Positions 9,320-19,212 are shown, counted from the first letter of the stretch. The stretch is DNA of 64,000 bases from Francisella halioticida (GCF_002211785.1 NZ_CP022132.1:1922001-1986000); one strand, 5' to 3'. Notes: a model not told the origin generated them from the sequence alone. Translations and numbers: made by a program.

Positions 9320-10161
9320 ATGAGGTTAAGTCAAAACCCTAAGATAATAGGTATGTTCTTAATGTTTTAAGCCTTACAATGCTTACACCTATTGTTGTTG
9401 ACTATATCTACAACGAGTCAAATATATATCCTTTTCTATTAAGCTTTACGATAACATTTTTATGTGGTTTTTTATTATGGTTTATTGGACGTAAAGCAAG
9501 CAAAAAAATCACAAATAAAGATGGTTTTGTTATTGTTACACTTGTTTGGGTTTTTGTTACAGTCTTTGGTGGTATTCCTTATATGGTATTCCTTATATGG
9601 TATTCCTTATATGGTATTTCCTGGGCTAGATTTATCTTTTACTCATGCTATATTTGAATCAATCTCAGGATTTACCACCACTGGCGCGACTGTAATAACA
9701 GATTTAGATAAATTACCTCATAGCATCTTATATTATCGCCAACAAACACATTTCTTTGGAGGTATGGGGATTGTGGTCTTAACTGTTGCTATTTTGCCAC
9801 TGTTAGAGGTGTTGATGGCATGCAACTGTATAAAGCTGAGGTAACAGTTTAGGTAAAGATGAAAAAATAGCTCCAAGGATATCAACTACAGCCAAAGCAA
9901 TGTGGTTAGTGTATGTCTTACTAACATTTCTCTGCTTTATAGCTTTTTTACTAGTTGGCATGTAGCCTAAGTCCAGATACAGCATTTTCAGCAATTGCAA
10001 CAACACTGTAAAATGTAGGTCCTGGATTAGGTCAAATTGGTTCAAATTTCAAGACCGTACCTAATCATGCTATTTGGATATGTAATTTTGCTATGATTGC
10101 GGGTCGTCTGGAAATATTTACAGTATTAGTTCTTTTTATGCCAGATTTTTGGCGAAAATAG
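9320..10161 (+). pseudogene. trkH paralogue, dead tandem copy
   Basis: It is closely similar to the intact trkH just downstream, including the promoter-proximal stretch before each start. There are four kinds of lesion. A frameshift lies near 9365. A 14-base unit (GGTATTCCTTATAT) at 9571-9612 is present three times where one is expected, adding 28 bases. Small losses occur around 9810-9860. A deletion near 9965 of roughly 600-650 bp joins the VGM region of the middle to the CGLDIATAFS-like region near the C terminus. The end (IPDFWRK-like) is kept. Confidence 0.9.
9571..9612 (+). repeat. Three tandem 14-base units in dead trkH
   Basis: GGTATTCCTTATAT occurs three times head to tail. The intact downstream trkH has the corresponding GAIPYMTFPG codons once, so two extra units were gained, shifting the frame by one base. 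Confidence 0.9.
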
Positions 10162-10314
10162 TCTATAGCTTTAGGATTTTTTAGAAAAATAGAACTTCGT
10201 TTCTGAGTCTCTTTTTAGTTGACAACTTTCATATGTTAGTCGTTGAACTTGTAGCTTTAGGATAATTGTACTAAACTAAACATCTAAAATATAAAGCTTT
10301 TGAAGCGTTAATTA

Positions 10315-11772
10315 ATGAAGTTAAGCCAAAAACCTAAAATAATTGGTATATTTTTGATGTTCCTAAGTCTTACTATGCTTAGTCCTATAATCATTGATTA
10401 TATTTATAAAGAAAATAATTCGTACCCTTTTATTTCAAGTTTTACTGTCACTTTTTTATGTGGCTTTTTATTATGGTTTATTGCTCGCAAATCAGATAAA
10501 AAACTGTCAAATAAAGATGGTTTTCTAATCGTGGCTCTAGTTTGGATATTCGTTTCAGTATTTGGAGCTATCCCGTATATGACATTTCCAGGCTTAGATT
10601 TGTCTTTTACACATGCTATATTTGAATCTGTATCTGGGTTTACCACCACAGGAGGTACTGTAATTGAAGGGTTAGATAAGCTTCCTAATAGTATTTTATT
10701 TTATCGCCAACAAACAGAGTTTTTTGGTGGTATGGGAATTGTTGTTTTAACAGTTGCGATTCTTCCTTTACTAGGCGTTGGAGGTATGCAACTATATAAA
10801 GCTGAAGTAACAGGTCAATGGAAAGATGATAAAATTGCTCCAAAGATTTCTAGTACTGCAAAAGCATTATGGATGGTATATCTGTTACTTACTTTTCTAT
10901 GCTTTATATCATATCTAATTGTTGGTATGGGACCATTTGATGCCATATGTTATACGTTTTCGACCGTTTCAACAGGTGGATTCACTCCTAGTGATGCTAG
11001 CATGACAAACAAATCAACAGGTGTGCTTCTTGTTTGTGCTATTTTCCTTTTTTTAGGAGCTACCAGCTTTAAGGCACATTATATAGCACTATCAAAATTT
11101 AAGATTAACCACTACTTTAAGAATGTTGAATTTAAAGCATATTTTTATTTCCTTTTTTTCACATCTTTGATAGTTAGTATCACACTACTAGCTAACACTA
11201 GTAGCAGTCTCTATGATACATTCCATATAATTTTTAATAGCGTATTCCAAGTGATATCTATTAGTTCCAGCGCAGGGTTTGTATCTGATACAAATTACTA
11301 TCTATGGCCTAGTTTTTTGCCAGTCTTACTTATGTTTATAGCAATTATCGGAGGTTGTGGTGGATCTACAGCTGGTGGCCTGAAAATGATACGTGCTATT
11401 CTTTTTAAAGAGAAAGCTATGCTTGAAGCAAAAAGAGTAATCCATCCTCAGGGAATGTTTACCGTAAAACTAGATGACGTAAACATCTCAGAACAAGCTC
11501 TTAATAGAGTATCTGGTTTTATCTCTGTTTATATTATAGTCTTTGCAATTGGCTGGTTAGCCTTATTGGGTTGTGGGCTAGATATTGCTACTGCATTTTC
11601 AACAATCGCAACAACATTATCAAATGTAGGACCTGGCTTAGGTGAAATCAGCTCTAATTTTAAGAATCTTCCCAAAGATGCTCTTTGGATATGTGACTTT
11701 GCAATGATTGCAGGACGTCTAGAAATATTCACATTATTAGTTCTCTTCATACCAGATTTCTGGAGAAAATAA
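10315..11772 (+). CDS. trkH: Trk potassium uptake protein TrkH
   Basis: This is the membrane subunit of the Trk K+ uptake system, normally working with the NAD-binding TrkA. The 485-residue protein has about ten hydrophobic segments and repeated pore-loop signatures: SGFTTTGG near residue 115, STVSTGGFTP near 220, SSSAGFVSD near 320 and TTLSNVGPGLG near 440. Its length fits the family. It stands alone on the plus strand, preceded by a decayed tandem duplicate. The upstream sequence (…ACTAAACTAAACATC…) is repeated before both copies, so the duplication included the control region. Confidence 0.95.
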   Translation: MKLSQKPKIIGIFLMFLSLTMLSPIIIDYIYKENNSYPFISSFTVTFLCGFLLWFIARKSDKKLSNKDGFLIVALVWIFVSVFGAIPYMTFPGLDLSFTHAIFESVSGFTTTGGTVIEGLDKLPNSILFYRQQTEFFGGMGIVVLTVAILPLLGVGGMQLYKAEVTGQWKDDKIAPKISSTAKALWMVYLLLTFLCFISYLIVGMGPFDAICYTFSTVSTGGFTPSDASMTNKSTGVLLVCAIFLFLGATSFKAHYIALSKFKINHYFKNVEFKAYFYFLFFTSLIVSITLLANTSSSLYDTFHIIFNSVFQVISISSSAGFVSDTNYYLWPSFLPVLLMFIAIIGGCGGSTAGGLKMIRAILFKEKAMLEAKRVIHPQGMFTVKLDDVNISEQALNRVSGFISVYIIVFAIGWLALLGCGLDIATAFSTIATTLSNVGPGLGEISSNFKNLPKDALWICDFAMIAGRLEIFTLLVLFIPDFWRK

Positions 11773-11779
11773 TCAACTT

Positions 11780-12274
11780 TTAGATAACCCCTGATTCAAC
11801 TAAGTATGACAAATTCCCAATATTATCGTATTCCACACCATTTGCATATGCTACTATTTTATAATCAATATTTGATTGTTTACCCTCACACTCAAGTCTC
11901 AGTAGTTCATTTTTACCAGATAAATATGCCGTGAAAGATTGTGAGCTTCTAAACTGACCTTGGTGGTCGCCACTTTCATCTTTAGTATAAGTAAATTCAC
12001 AGTTTTCATTATCAGCAATATACACATTTACTGTAAATTTGGTTGGCACCTTATTAACAACATTATATATATCTTTAGGAGTAGTTGCATAATCAAAACC
12101 AAAAATCTGATATGCTGTATGCTTTGATTTTGAATAGTTGTGCTTTATCAAGGGAAGCTCTCTAGCTATACCATTATCTTTTGCACAGCTTGATAACAAA
12201 CTTACGGCCAACAAAACAAAGATACTTATATAGAATAATATATTCCTTTGCTTATAAAATTTAAAAAAACTCAT
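11780..12274 (-). CDS. Putative lipoprotein, unknown function
   Basis: This 164-residue protein has a long basic N terminus, one hydrophobic segment (about residues 12-28) and a lipobox LLSSC near residue 30. It should therefore be lipid-anchored and facing the periplasm or outer membrane. The rest is hydrophilic with two further Cys (NCEF, LECEG) and many Tyr/Asn. I do not recognise a domain. It converges with trkH with only 7 bases between stops and is separated from the upstream ProQ-domain gene by about 95 bases. Confidence 0.7.
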   Translation of the reverse strand: MSFFKFYKQRNILFYISIFVLLAVSLLSSCAKDNGIARELPLIKHNYSKSKHTAYQIFGFDYATTPKDIYNVVNKVPTKFTVNVYIADNENCEFTYTKDESGDHQGQFRSSQSFTAYLSGKNELLRLECEGKQSNIDYKIVAYANGVEYDNIGNLSYLVESGVI

Positions 12275-12369
12275 GGATATTAGAAGCCATAGATTACAGT
12301 ATTAATCAAATAATAAACTTAAAGATCAAAATAGACAATAACTTTAGATAATTTTTCTGGACGAAAAAC

Positions 12370-13068
12370 TTATTCTTTTGTATCAACGTCCTCTTCTAAT
12401 TGTTGCTTTTTGTATTCGTAATAGTCTTTCATACTTAGACCCTTTGCTCTAAACTCAGCTTTTTCAGCAATCTCATCTAAACGCTTTTTAGAATACTCAA
12501 TATGCTCAGAAGAATAATCTTCAACCGGTTGACCTTGAAGGTTAAATCTTTGTTTTAATTCAAAGACTGCTTTATGATAGCGAGTATCTCCAACATAACG
12601 ACGTAAAACATTTCTAAGCACTAGATTATCAACTGGAGCAAAGTGCTCATTTTGATAGATTATTTCTATTTCTGGACTTATACCTATTTTAAGAGGTTTC
12701 TTATTCATAGGATCAAAACATCTTGGAAAACGTTTACATAGCCACTTAAATAACCTAGCTTCTTCTTTTTGTCTTTCTTTCTCAACATCAACTGTTACTA
12801 TAAGTTCCTCAAAATTTTCTATTTGGGGATTCTGTAACTCATCGACTATTTTATTATTTATTCTATGGCCGTATTGAGGGATTCGAATAAATGATGTATC
12901 TCTATCTTCTACTTTTTTAGCAGGCACCTTGGATGTATTCTTGTTCTTTGAGATGTTTTTATCTCTTGCTTGTTTCATCCTAGAAGTCTTTTCTTCTATT
13001 TTAGAAGAACCACCCAGTAAAGATTGTAATAGCGAAAAATCGTTTAATTTATTTCTACCTTCAGACAT
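12370..13068 (-). CDS. ProQ/FinO-domain RNA-binding protein
   Basis: This is a predicted RNA chaperone. After a Lys/Ser-rich, disordered N-terminal 100 residues comes a ProQ/FinO-like domain (about residues 100-195). It has LFKWLCKRFPRCFDPMNKKP, LKIGI and VLRNVLRRYVGDTRYH followed by a Lys/Arg-rich stretch. The C terminus is acidic and helical. ProQ relatives bind structured small RNAs and mRNA 3' ends; the domain layout (N-terminal extension, no C-terminal Tudor-like domain) differs from E. coli ProQ. It appears to be transcribed alone. Confidence 0.8.
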   Translation of the reverse strand: MSEGRNKLNDFSLLQSLLGGSSKIEEKTSRMKQARDKNISKNKNTSKVPAKKVEDRDTSFIRIPQYGHRINNKIVDELQNPQIENFEELIVTVDVEKERQKEEARLFKWLCKRFPRCFDPMNKKPLKIGISPEIEIIYQNEHFAPVDNLVLRNVLRRYVGDTRYHKAVFELKQRFNLQGQPVEDYSSEHIEYSKKRLDEIAEKAEFRAKGLSMKDYYEYKKQQLEEDVDTKE

Positions 13069-13200
13069 TTTATTCTTTTATCATTTTATAGAGGGATCAA
13101 TCCCTTTGTACTCTTGGCTTATATCGTACTACAAAACCAACCCTTTTAGCAAGTAATAAAACATTAGTAATATTTTTTTTAATATCGTGATTAATTAATA

Positions 13201-13228
13201 TTGACAATTACTATAAAGTAAATATAAT
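13201..13228 (+). promoter_or_regulatory. Sigma-70 promoter of tRNA-Met
   Basis: A consensus -35 TTGACA (13201-13206) and -10 TATAAT (13223-13228) are separated by 16 bases. The expected start near 13235 is about 10 bases before the tRNA. Confidence 0.85.
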
Positions 13229-13244
13229 ATGCTACATCATTTGT

Positions 13245-13321
13245 GGCTATGTAGCTCAGCTGGTTAGAGCACAGCATTCATAATGCTGGGGTCGGTGGTT
13301 CAAGTCCACTCATAGCTACCA
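13245..13321 (+). tRNA. tRNA-Met (CAT anticodon)
   Basis: A 77-base cloverleaf with a seven-pair acceptor stem (GGCTATG with CATAGCT, one G-T pair) and D arm GTAGCTCAGCTGGTTAGAGC. The anticodon loop TTCATAA gives CAT and the T arm contains GGTTCAAGTCC. CCA is encoded. The G1-T72 wobble fits the elongator type rather than the initiator, which has a mismatched first pair. Confidence 0.95.
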
Positions 13322-13690
13322 CGATTTTTCCACTTTAGAATATAGATGTAACAAAACGATAAAAATTTTATCTAGTTAAACTTTATAAAAAATAACTAAG
13401 TTATGCTTTTAGCTTACAATTCCTTACAAAAGTATAAATGCCTGCTAATTTGGATAGCCTTTAAATTATATATTTTTATAATACAAAAGCTATAACTTAT
13501 CTCTTCAAGTATTTCTAAAAAAATGGATATATTCCAAATTTTAGATGAATTTTTAGTTAATCAGATAGCGTGGAAAGTTAATTTTGGATTATATATAGCT
13601 ATTTAATTAGGAAAAATTAGTTTGATTAATATTAAACTTGGCTAAAATATTCAGTATATCGCCGAGTACTAATAAAAAAATTACCTAAGA
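13322..13690. other. Intergenic stretch without recognised feature
   Basis: About 370 very AT-rich bases lie between tRNA-Met and the stop of the sugar transporter gene. I see no open frame with a start and ribosome site, no tRNA and no convincing hairpin terminator. Confidence 0.6.
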
Positions 13691-15040
13691 TTATTCAAAT
13701 TTATTTTCAATCTCTTCAAGTGTCTTACCAGCAGTTTCCGGAACAAATTTTTTAACAACCCAAAAATAAATACATGAGCTTATAAGTAATAGGCCAAACA
13801 TTACATTAAAACCCCAGTTTTGACCTATTTTTAAGAAATAACCTATAAAGTAAAATGAAAATAGCATTGATACAACTCCCGCCATAAATATTCCTATTAT
13901 CCTTACTCTATTCGGCAGCAATTCATTTATAAGAGTCACAATCACCCCAGAGGGCCCAAATGCTAATCCTGCTATACATATTGTTAACAAGATAATCACT
14001 AATACATAGTTATATGCAAAATTAGGAAGACTATATAAAATAACTAGCCCTAGCATACTAGCTAACCCTACTGTCAGCCCCATATAAATAACTTTCTTCC
14101 TACCCCACTTATCAATAACAAATATTGTTAAAATTGTAACAACAAAGTTAACAGCTAAGATAAGAAAGTTAGCTGTATGAGCAACATAGCTACTTGATGT
14201 TAGTGGTGCTATTATTAACTCAGATGAGAAAACAATAAAATTAATCCCTGTAAGTTGATTTAAAATCAAAACTACAGTAACTATTACCACAGGCCAAATA
14301 TCTTTACCTATTAAAAGCTTATTAACAAAACTCCTAGGAGCATGTATTCTTAGGCTAATCTTAATATCTTCAATATGTTTTTTAATTTCAGTATCTGTAA
14401 GATTAGGCTGAGTTTTTTTAATAACATTATATGCTGCATCAATTCTATTTTTGAGCACTAGCCAGGTTGGACTAGATGGTAAAAAGCTAGAAGCTATTAA
14501 CAAAACAACACCAATAGTCAACGTTATATAAAAGTATTCGCTCCAATCGAGCACATCATAAAATAAGAATATTAAAACCCCAGAAAGACACATGCCAGCA
14601 GTCCATAATAACTGGAACAGTGCTACATACCTACCACGACGATCAGCTGGAGAAATTTCTGTTATATATATAGGAAAAGCATAAGACCCCAATAAGATGG
14701 ATCCTCCTTGGATTAGCCTCGCAACGATTAATGTTTCATACCCTTGGGCAATCACAAAAATATAGGTTCCTATAATATAAAACACCACAAAAATTAAAAT
14801 CATAAATTTTCGCCCGATATAGTCGGTAGCTAGCCAAATTATCTTTGCTAAAACTCCACCTAAAAATACTAGTCCTAGTAATATTGATAACTGATGAGTA
14901 TTTAAGTGAAAGCTACGACGTATTTCTTCACCAATGCCTCCTACAATAGCCAAAGCATAACCGCCTAATATCGCAGCTAAAATATATACCGTCAATATAT
15001 ATTTAAAACTATATCTAAAATTTAAATTCACAAATATCAC
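13691..15040 (-). CDS. MFS sugar:proton symporter
   Basis: This is a 449-residue, 12-segment inner-membrane transporter of the sugar porter family (XylE/GalP type). Family signatures are visible: DYIGRKFMIL between TM2 and TM3, DRRGRY after TM4, PSSPTWLV (variant of PESPRWL) after TM6, DKWGRKK between TM8 and TM9, and PETAGKTLEEIE after TM12. The substrate is not readable from sequence. It begins next to the stop of the serine hydrolase gene upstream, so the two are probably co-transcribed. Confidence 0.85.
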   Translation of the reverse strand: MIFVNLNFRYSFKYILTVYILAAILGGYALAIVGGIGEEIRRSFHLNTHQLSILLGLVFLGGVLAKIIWLATDYIGRKFMILIFVVFYIIGTYIFVIAQGYETLIVARLIQGGSILLGSYAFPIYITEISPADRRGRYVALFQLLWTAGMCLSGVLIFLFYDVLDWSEYFYITLTIGVVLLIASSFLPSSPTWLVLKNRIDAAYNVIKKTQPNLTDTEIKKHIEDIKISLRIHAPRSFVNKLLIGKDIWPVVIVTVVLILNQLTGINFIVFSSELIIAPLTSSSYVAHTANFLILAVNFVVTILTIFVIDKWGRKKVIYMGLTVGLASMLGLVILYSLPNFAYNYVLVIILLTICIAGLAFGPSGVIVTLINELLPNRVRIIGIFMAGVVSMLFSFYFIGYFLKIGQNWGFNVMFGLLLISSCIYFWVVKKFVPETAGKTLEEIENKFE

Positions 15041-16195
15041 CTATATTTCTAACTCATCGTAAACTGAATCTATTAACTGCCCATACATGCCTGTTCTAAA
15101 TGTTTTACCTTCAAATATCCTAGGATAAATAATAGTACTATGCACACTATTTGTCATGATCATAACAGTAACTTTATTCTTGGAATCCGAGACAAAACAC
15201 TGACCTGTAAATCCTGTATGGCCTATTGTTTGATCACTGCAGTTTTCCCCAAATAGATGTCTGTTTTTTCTACCTTTTGCGGTCCAGAACCCTAAAGCAA
15301 ATGCACTATTAGTGTCATATGGTTGACTAAATATCCTAACGACATCTTTAGAAAAAACATCATTTTCTCTATATATTAACTCTGCTAGTTTAATTGCATC
15401 ATCTATAGTTGAAAACAACCCAGCATGTCCAGCAACTCCCCCCATAGAGTATAGAGCTTTCTCATCATGTACATAGCCTCTTAAAGTATCTGTCTTTATA
15501 CTATTGAAATTCGTTGTACCAAAATTACAGTGCCCATCAACTTGAGTTGCTACAATCTTTTCTGGTAAATAGCCTCTTTCTAATGGATTAAAACATGTAT
15601 TTTTTAGACCTATTGCGGAATAAATATTTTCTTCAAGAAAAATATCTAATTGCTTCTTTGTAATAGCTTCAATCACACATCCCAGTATTTGCATACCAAT
15701 ATCACTATATATACAATATTTATGTGCTGGCTCGATTACAGACATTTTTGTTTTCAAAAGCTTTACAGTTATCTGGCGGTCTTGACTATATAGTAGATCA
15801 GCTGTGTGGTTATTATAAAAATCAAAAAATGGCTCAACTCCACTAGTGTGACACAACAAATCACGAACACTAGGGATATAAGTTGTATTAACAAACTTAA
15901 ATTCAGGAATATATTCACTAATTAAAGCATCTAGATTTATAAGGTTTCGTTGATAAAGATACATAACAGCATACGTCGTAGCAAAAATCTTTGTTATAGA
16001 TGCAACATCAAATAACATATTTTGTGTTAAAGCTTGAGGATTTGTAAGCTTTTCGCCCTCTTTATCATACCGACAAGCATAACCAAAAGTTTTCTTATAA
16101 ACTTCTTCACCTTGATATAAAACACTTACTACAGCACCAGGAAAACCATGGTCAATATCATAATTAATAATGCTTTCTAATTTAGAAAAATTCAT
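15041..16195 (-). CDS. Serine hydrolase, beta-lactamase/esterase family
   Basis: This 384-residue protein belongs to the class C beta-lactamase / penicillin-binding-protein-like hydrolases. The nucleophile motif SxxK is seen as SITK (about residue 65). A YSD (about residue 160) takes the place of the YxN motif, and GHTGFTG near residue 325 is the likely third motif. No signal peptide is visible, so it is probably cytoplasmic and not a resistance enzyme. The role could be muropeptide, ester or amide hydrolysis. It directly precedes the sugar transporter gene. Confidence 0.8.
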   Translation of the reverse strand: MNFSKLESIINYDIDHGFPGAVVSVLYQGEEVYKKTFGYACRYDKEGEKLTNPQALTQNMLFDVASITKIFATTYAVMYLYQRNLINLDALISEYIPEFKFVNTTYIPSVRDLLCHTSGVEPFFDFYNNHTADLLYSQDRQITVKLLKTKMSVIEPAHKYCIYSDIGMQILGCVIEAITKKQLDIFLEENIYSAIGLKNTCFNPLERGYLPEKIVATQVDGHCNFGTTNFNSIKTDTLRGYVHDEKALYSMGGVAGHAGLFSTIDDAIKLAELIYRENDVFSKDVVRIFSQPYDTNSAFALGFWTAKGRKNRHLFGENCSDQTIGHTGFTGQCFVSDSKNKVTVMIMTNSVHSTIIYPRIFEGKTFRTGMYGQLIDSVYDELEI

Positions 16196-16297
16196 TTCAT
16201 CATAAAAAATAGTTCACTATGACTTACATTACACCATACACTAAAATAATACTATTATAAAAAAACATATCAAAAGTAAATTTTGTATCTTTGAATT

Positions 16298-16400
16298 GCT
16301 AACTTAGCCTTAACACGGCACATGGATCAACTGTTACCGTTGCTTCCTTCCGGATCTGGTGGGGTTCACAGCCTACCATTGCGTGGAAACCAAGTTAGCA
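16298..16400 (-). ncRNA. ffs: 4.5S RNA of the signal recognition particle
   Basis: Minus-strand sequence contains the conserved SRP domain IV loop (CCGGAAGGAAGCAAC). The two ends (GCTAACTTGG and CTAAGTTAGC) pair to close a long hairpin. With Ffh it targets membrane proteins to FtsY, whose gene is at 41228-42217. The ends are set by the closing stem and may be off by a few bases. Confidence 0.93.
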
Positions 16401-16508
16401 ATGTACATATTACTAGATATGTATATATATTACAAGCTATCAAAGCAAATTCCATTATCTAATGTAAATTGCTATTATTAAGCCAAAGCATTCACAAAAT
16501 AATACAAA

Positions 16509-17273
16509 ATGATTATAGTAATATCTCCAGCGAAAAGTCAGAATCTTGATCCTTTAAAAGAAAACTACAATTTCACTCAACCTATTTTTAAAGATCAGAT
16601 TAATCTTTTGATTAACAAGCTAAAACATTATGAAATAGATGAAATTGAAAAACTAATGAAAATTAGCTCAAAATTAGCTCAAAAAGTATTTGATAAACAT
16701 AATAGCTTCAATCCAAACAACTATGATATTTCAAATTCAAAAGCTGCTATTTTTACCTTTAGTGGAGATGTTTACAAGGGTCTAGATGCTAAAACTCTAG
16801 ATAATCAAACAGTCAAGTATACGCAAGATCATTTACTAATGTTATCCGGACTATATGGACTTATACGACCTCTTGATTTGATGCAAGCCTATAGGCTAGA
16901 AATGGGCACAAAAATAAAAATTGATGAGAAAGTCTTATATAAATACTGGCAAAATAAAATCACATCGCAATTAAATTATTTTTTTGCTAAACAAAAAAAT
17001 AAAACTCTAATTAACCTTGCTTCAAATGAATATTCACAAGCAATAGATAGAAAAGTTCTAGATGCTACATGGTTAGATATAGACTTTAAAGAGAATAAAA
17101 ATGGAATATTTAAAACTATAGGAATCCATGCTAAAAAAGCTCGTGGGTTAATGACTAGATTTATCCTTGAAAATCAAATAGAAAACATCAATGACATTAA
17201 AAAGTTTAATGTCGCAGGATATGAGTTTAATCAAGATCTATCTAAGAATAATCTACTTTGTTTCACAAGATAA
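16509..17273 (+). CDS. yaaA: Peroxide stress protein YaaA
   Basis: This is a cytoplasmic protein of the YaaA/UPF0246 family (254 residues, the normal length), linked in E. coli to lowering free iron during hydrogen peroxide stress and to DNA binding. The signature start MIIVISPAKSQN and the core segments (LMLSGLYGLIRPLDLM, YRLEMGTK, NLASNEYS, HAKKARGLMTRF) are all present. It is a single gene with about 240 bases of non-coding sequence before rlmH. Confidence 0.93.
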   Translation: MIIVISPAKSQNLDPLKENYNFTQPIFKDQINLLINKLKHYEIDEIEKLMKISSKLAQKVFDKHNSFNPNNYDISNSKAAIFTFSGDVYKGLDAKTLDNQTVKYTQDHLLMLSGLYGLIRPLDLMQAYRLEMGTKIKIDEKVLYKYWQNKITSQLNYFFAKQKNKTLINLASNEYSQAIDRKVLDATWLDIDFKENKNGIFKTIGIHAKKARGLMTRFILENQIENINDIKKFNVAGYEFNQDLSKNNLLCFTR

Positions 17274-17511
17274 TTTTAACTTGTAAATACTAAATCTCTC
17301 GCTAATTAAAAATGCACATTAATGGAAAGTAGTTTAAAAAAATAAAACTGTTTGAACAAAGAATTTTTTATTTTCCATCCATTCTAGGCTATGATAGCGT
17401 TATGCTAAGCAGTTTTGTATACTTTTTCTACAATGAAAAAAGTATGTCGCAGTAGCTTATGCAGTAAGTAACAAAAAACATTATATTATTTTAGAAAACA
17501 AGAAATTTTAA

Positions 17512-17979
17512 ATGAAAATAAAAATTATATCTCTAGGAGAAAAACCACCTAAGTGGGTTACGGATGGATTTAACGAATACAAAAAAAGACTTAGCAAAAG
17601 TATTGCTATTGAGCTAATAGAATTACCAATAGCAAAAAGAACCAAAACAGGCAATCCTAATATATGGATGGAACAAGAAGCCAAGATAATTTTAAATAAA
17701 ATTAATAATTCAGATCATTTAGTGATACTTGATGTGAAATCTAAAATTATCTCTACAGAGGAACTCGCCGATAAAATGCAAAATTGGAAATTTAATAATC
17801 CAAACATTGTAATATTAATTGGAGGTCCAGACGGTATTCATCAAAGTATAAAAGATCTCGCAAAAGAAAAAATATCCATATCTAAAATGACTTTTCCACA
17901 TCCTATTGTACGTATTATAATAGCAGAACAACTATATAGATCCTATACAATTTTAGAAGGCCACCCCTATCATAAATGA
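17512..17979 (+). CDS. rlmH: 23S rRNA pseudouridine-1915 N3-methyltransferase
   Basis: This small SPOUT-class methyltransferase modifies pseudouridine 1915 in helix 69 of 23S rRNA. It has 155 residues, the family norm, with the SAM-binding knot visible as LIGGPDGIH and the conserved tail EQLYRSYTILEGHPYHK. IS-C copy 2 begins 8 bases after the stop codon, so the gene is intact but may have lost its native terminator. Confidence 0.95.
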   Translation: MKIKIISLGEKPPKWVTDGFNEYKKRLSKSIAIELIELPIAKRTKTGNPNIWMEQEAKIILNKINNSDHLVILDVKSKIISTEELADKMQNWKFNNPNIVILIGGPDGIHQSIKDLAKEKISISKMTFPHPIVRIIIAEQLYRSYTILEGHPYHK

Positions 17980-17991
17980 ATAAAGACTGAT

Positions 17992-18836
17992 CTACCCCGT
18001 CAATTTGGGACAGTTTACTACTTCATTTTCCATTATATATTCAAATTGATATGGAGTCATATAATTTATTGTAGAATGTCTCCTTTTTGTATTATAGTAA
18101 GCTTCAATATATTCAAATATTGATAGTTTAGCTTCTTCTCTAGTTTTATAGCTTTCATCATGTACTAACTCTACTTTTAAAGTTCCAAAGAAACTTTCAC
18201 AAGCAGCATTATCGTAACAGCATCCTTTAGAGCTCATACTTGATAGTAGCCAGTGTTCTTTAATAATGTCTTGATATTGTTTGCTACAGTACTGTGACCC
18301 TTTATCAGAGTGTATAATCACACCACTAGGAAAATTTCTTCTAAAGAATGCCATATTTAAAGCATTACAAACTAAATCCGCTTTCATCCTAGAATCCATT
18401 GCCCAACCAATAACTGATCTTGAGAATAAATCTATAATCACACAAAGATACAGCCACCCCTCTTGTGTAGGTACATAAGTTATATCTGTAACCCACCTAT
18501 GATTTACAGATAAAGCAGTGAAGTTTTGTTCTAATAAATTATCATAAACATGTTTGTTGTGGTTAGAATCTGTAGTTTTCTTATGCTTACGAGCCGCTTT
18601 AGCATGTAAACCAAGTAATTTCATACGTTTAGATACTCTAGGTTGAGTAACTTTCCAACCCATATCTTTAAGCTCTTTGTATATCCTAACACTTCCATAT
18701 CTAGATTTATGTTCATTAAAATAGCATCATCTAGTTCAGCATCATTATATTGCCTTTTACCTATAGGTTTATGAATCCATCTGTAATATGAAGATGTGCT
18801 CACATTCAAAGATTTACATAGTGTTGTTACTGGCAT
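17992..18836 (-). pseudogene. IS-C OrfB, frameshifted
   Basis: This is the DDE subunit in two frames. It starts at 18836 (MPVTTLCKSLNVS) and is lost at the same short A/T run as copy 1 (18718-18721). The catalytic body reads to 17992 with WVTDITYV, HSDKGSQYCS and ACESFFGTLK. Unlike copy 1 the C terminus is normal (YYNTKRRHSTINYMTPYQFE). The shared lesion means it pre-dates the spread of these two copies or is tolerated through slippage. Confidence 0.85.
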
Positions 18837-18852
18837 AACTTTATAATGCTCC

Positions 18853-19155
18853 TTAATAAAGGCGTACCTTACAGATTTTGCTTTGCAAAGTAAGCTGTGC
18901 CTTTTTTAGTATTTCACGCTCTGTTTCTGCCTGTTTGAGTTTTTTCTTCAAATCAGTATTTTCAAAAGATAGTTGCTGGTACTGCGTTTTATAATCTATC
19001 TTTATTTCTTTCTGAGGGTTTGACATGGCTTTGGATATCCAACTGCAAATGGTTTTATATTTAACCCCTAAGTTATCTGCTATTTCTCGTCTATTTGCAT
19101 CTGGTTGTAAACATAATTTAACAGCTTCATCTTTAAACTCTTTTGTATATCTCAT
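18853..19155 (-). CDS. IS-C OrfA (HTH protein)
   Basis: This is the same HTH protein as in copy 1 up to EREILKK. Downstream of the A-AAA-AAG slip string the two copies differ. Here AAGGCACAGCTT appears where copy 1 has AAGTCAGCAGCG, so the zero frame ends in KVRLY and the -1 frame ends in KQNL. One base has therefore been lost relative to the usual arrangement. The start at 19155 follows AAGGAGA. Confidence 0.8.
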   Translation of the reverse strand: MRYTKEFKDEAVKLCLQPDANRREIADNLGVKYKTICSWISKAMSNPQKEIKIDYKTQYQQLSFENTDLKKKLKQAETEREILKKAQLTLQSKICKVRLY

Positions 19156-19212
19156 CTTGTCTCCTTTTCTTAACACCTAAGTGTCCCAAATAGGAGGGTA
19201 TGATCATATTAT

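Larger units (their letters stand above)
17988..19206 (-). mobile_element. IS-C copy 2 (IS3 family)
   Basis: The element is 1,219 bp, bounded by TGATCTACCCC at 17988 and GGGTATGATCA ending at 19206. It lies in inverted orientation relative to copy 1. It sits between rlmH and an MFS gene without damaging either. No target duplication is evident. Confidence 0.92.

Noticed and set aside
13201-13321. Initiator tRNA-fMet
   Set aside because: The first acceptor pair can form (G-T), unlike the mismatched first pair of bacterial initiator tRNA, so elongator Met is preferred.
17390-17460. Hairpin or small RNA before rlmH
   Set aside because: An imperfect A/T stem near 17427-17453 is visible, but it has a bulge and no promoter or terminator context; support is too weak.
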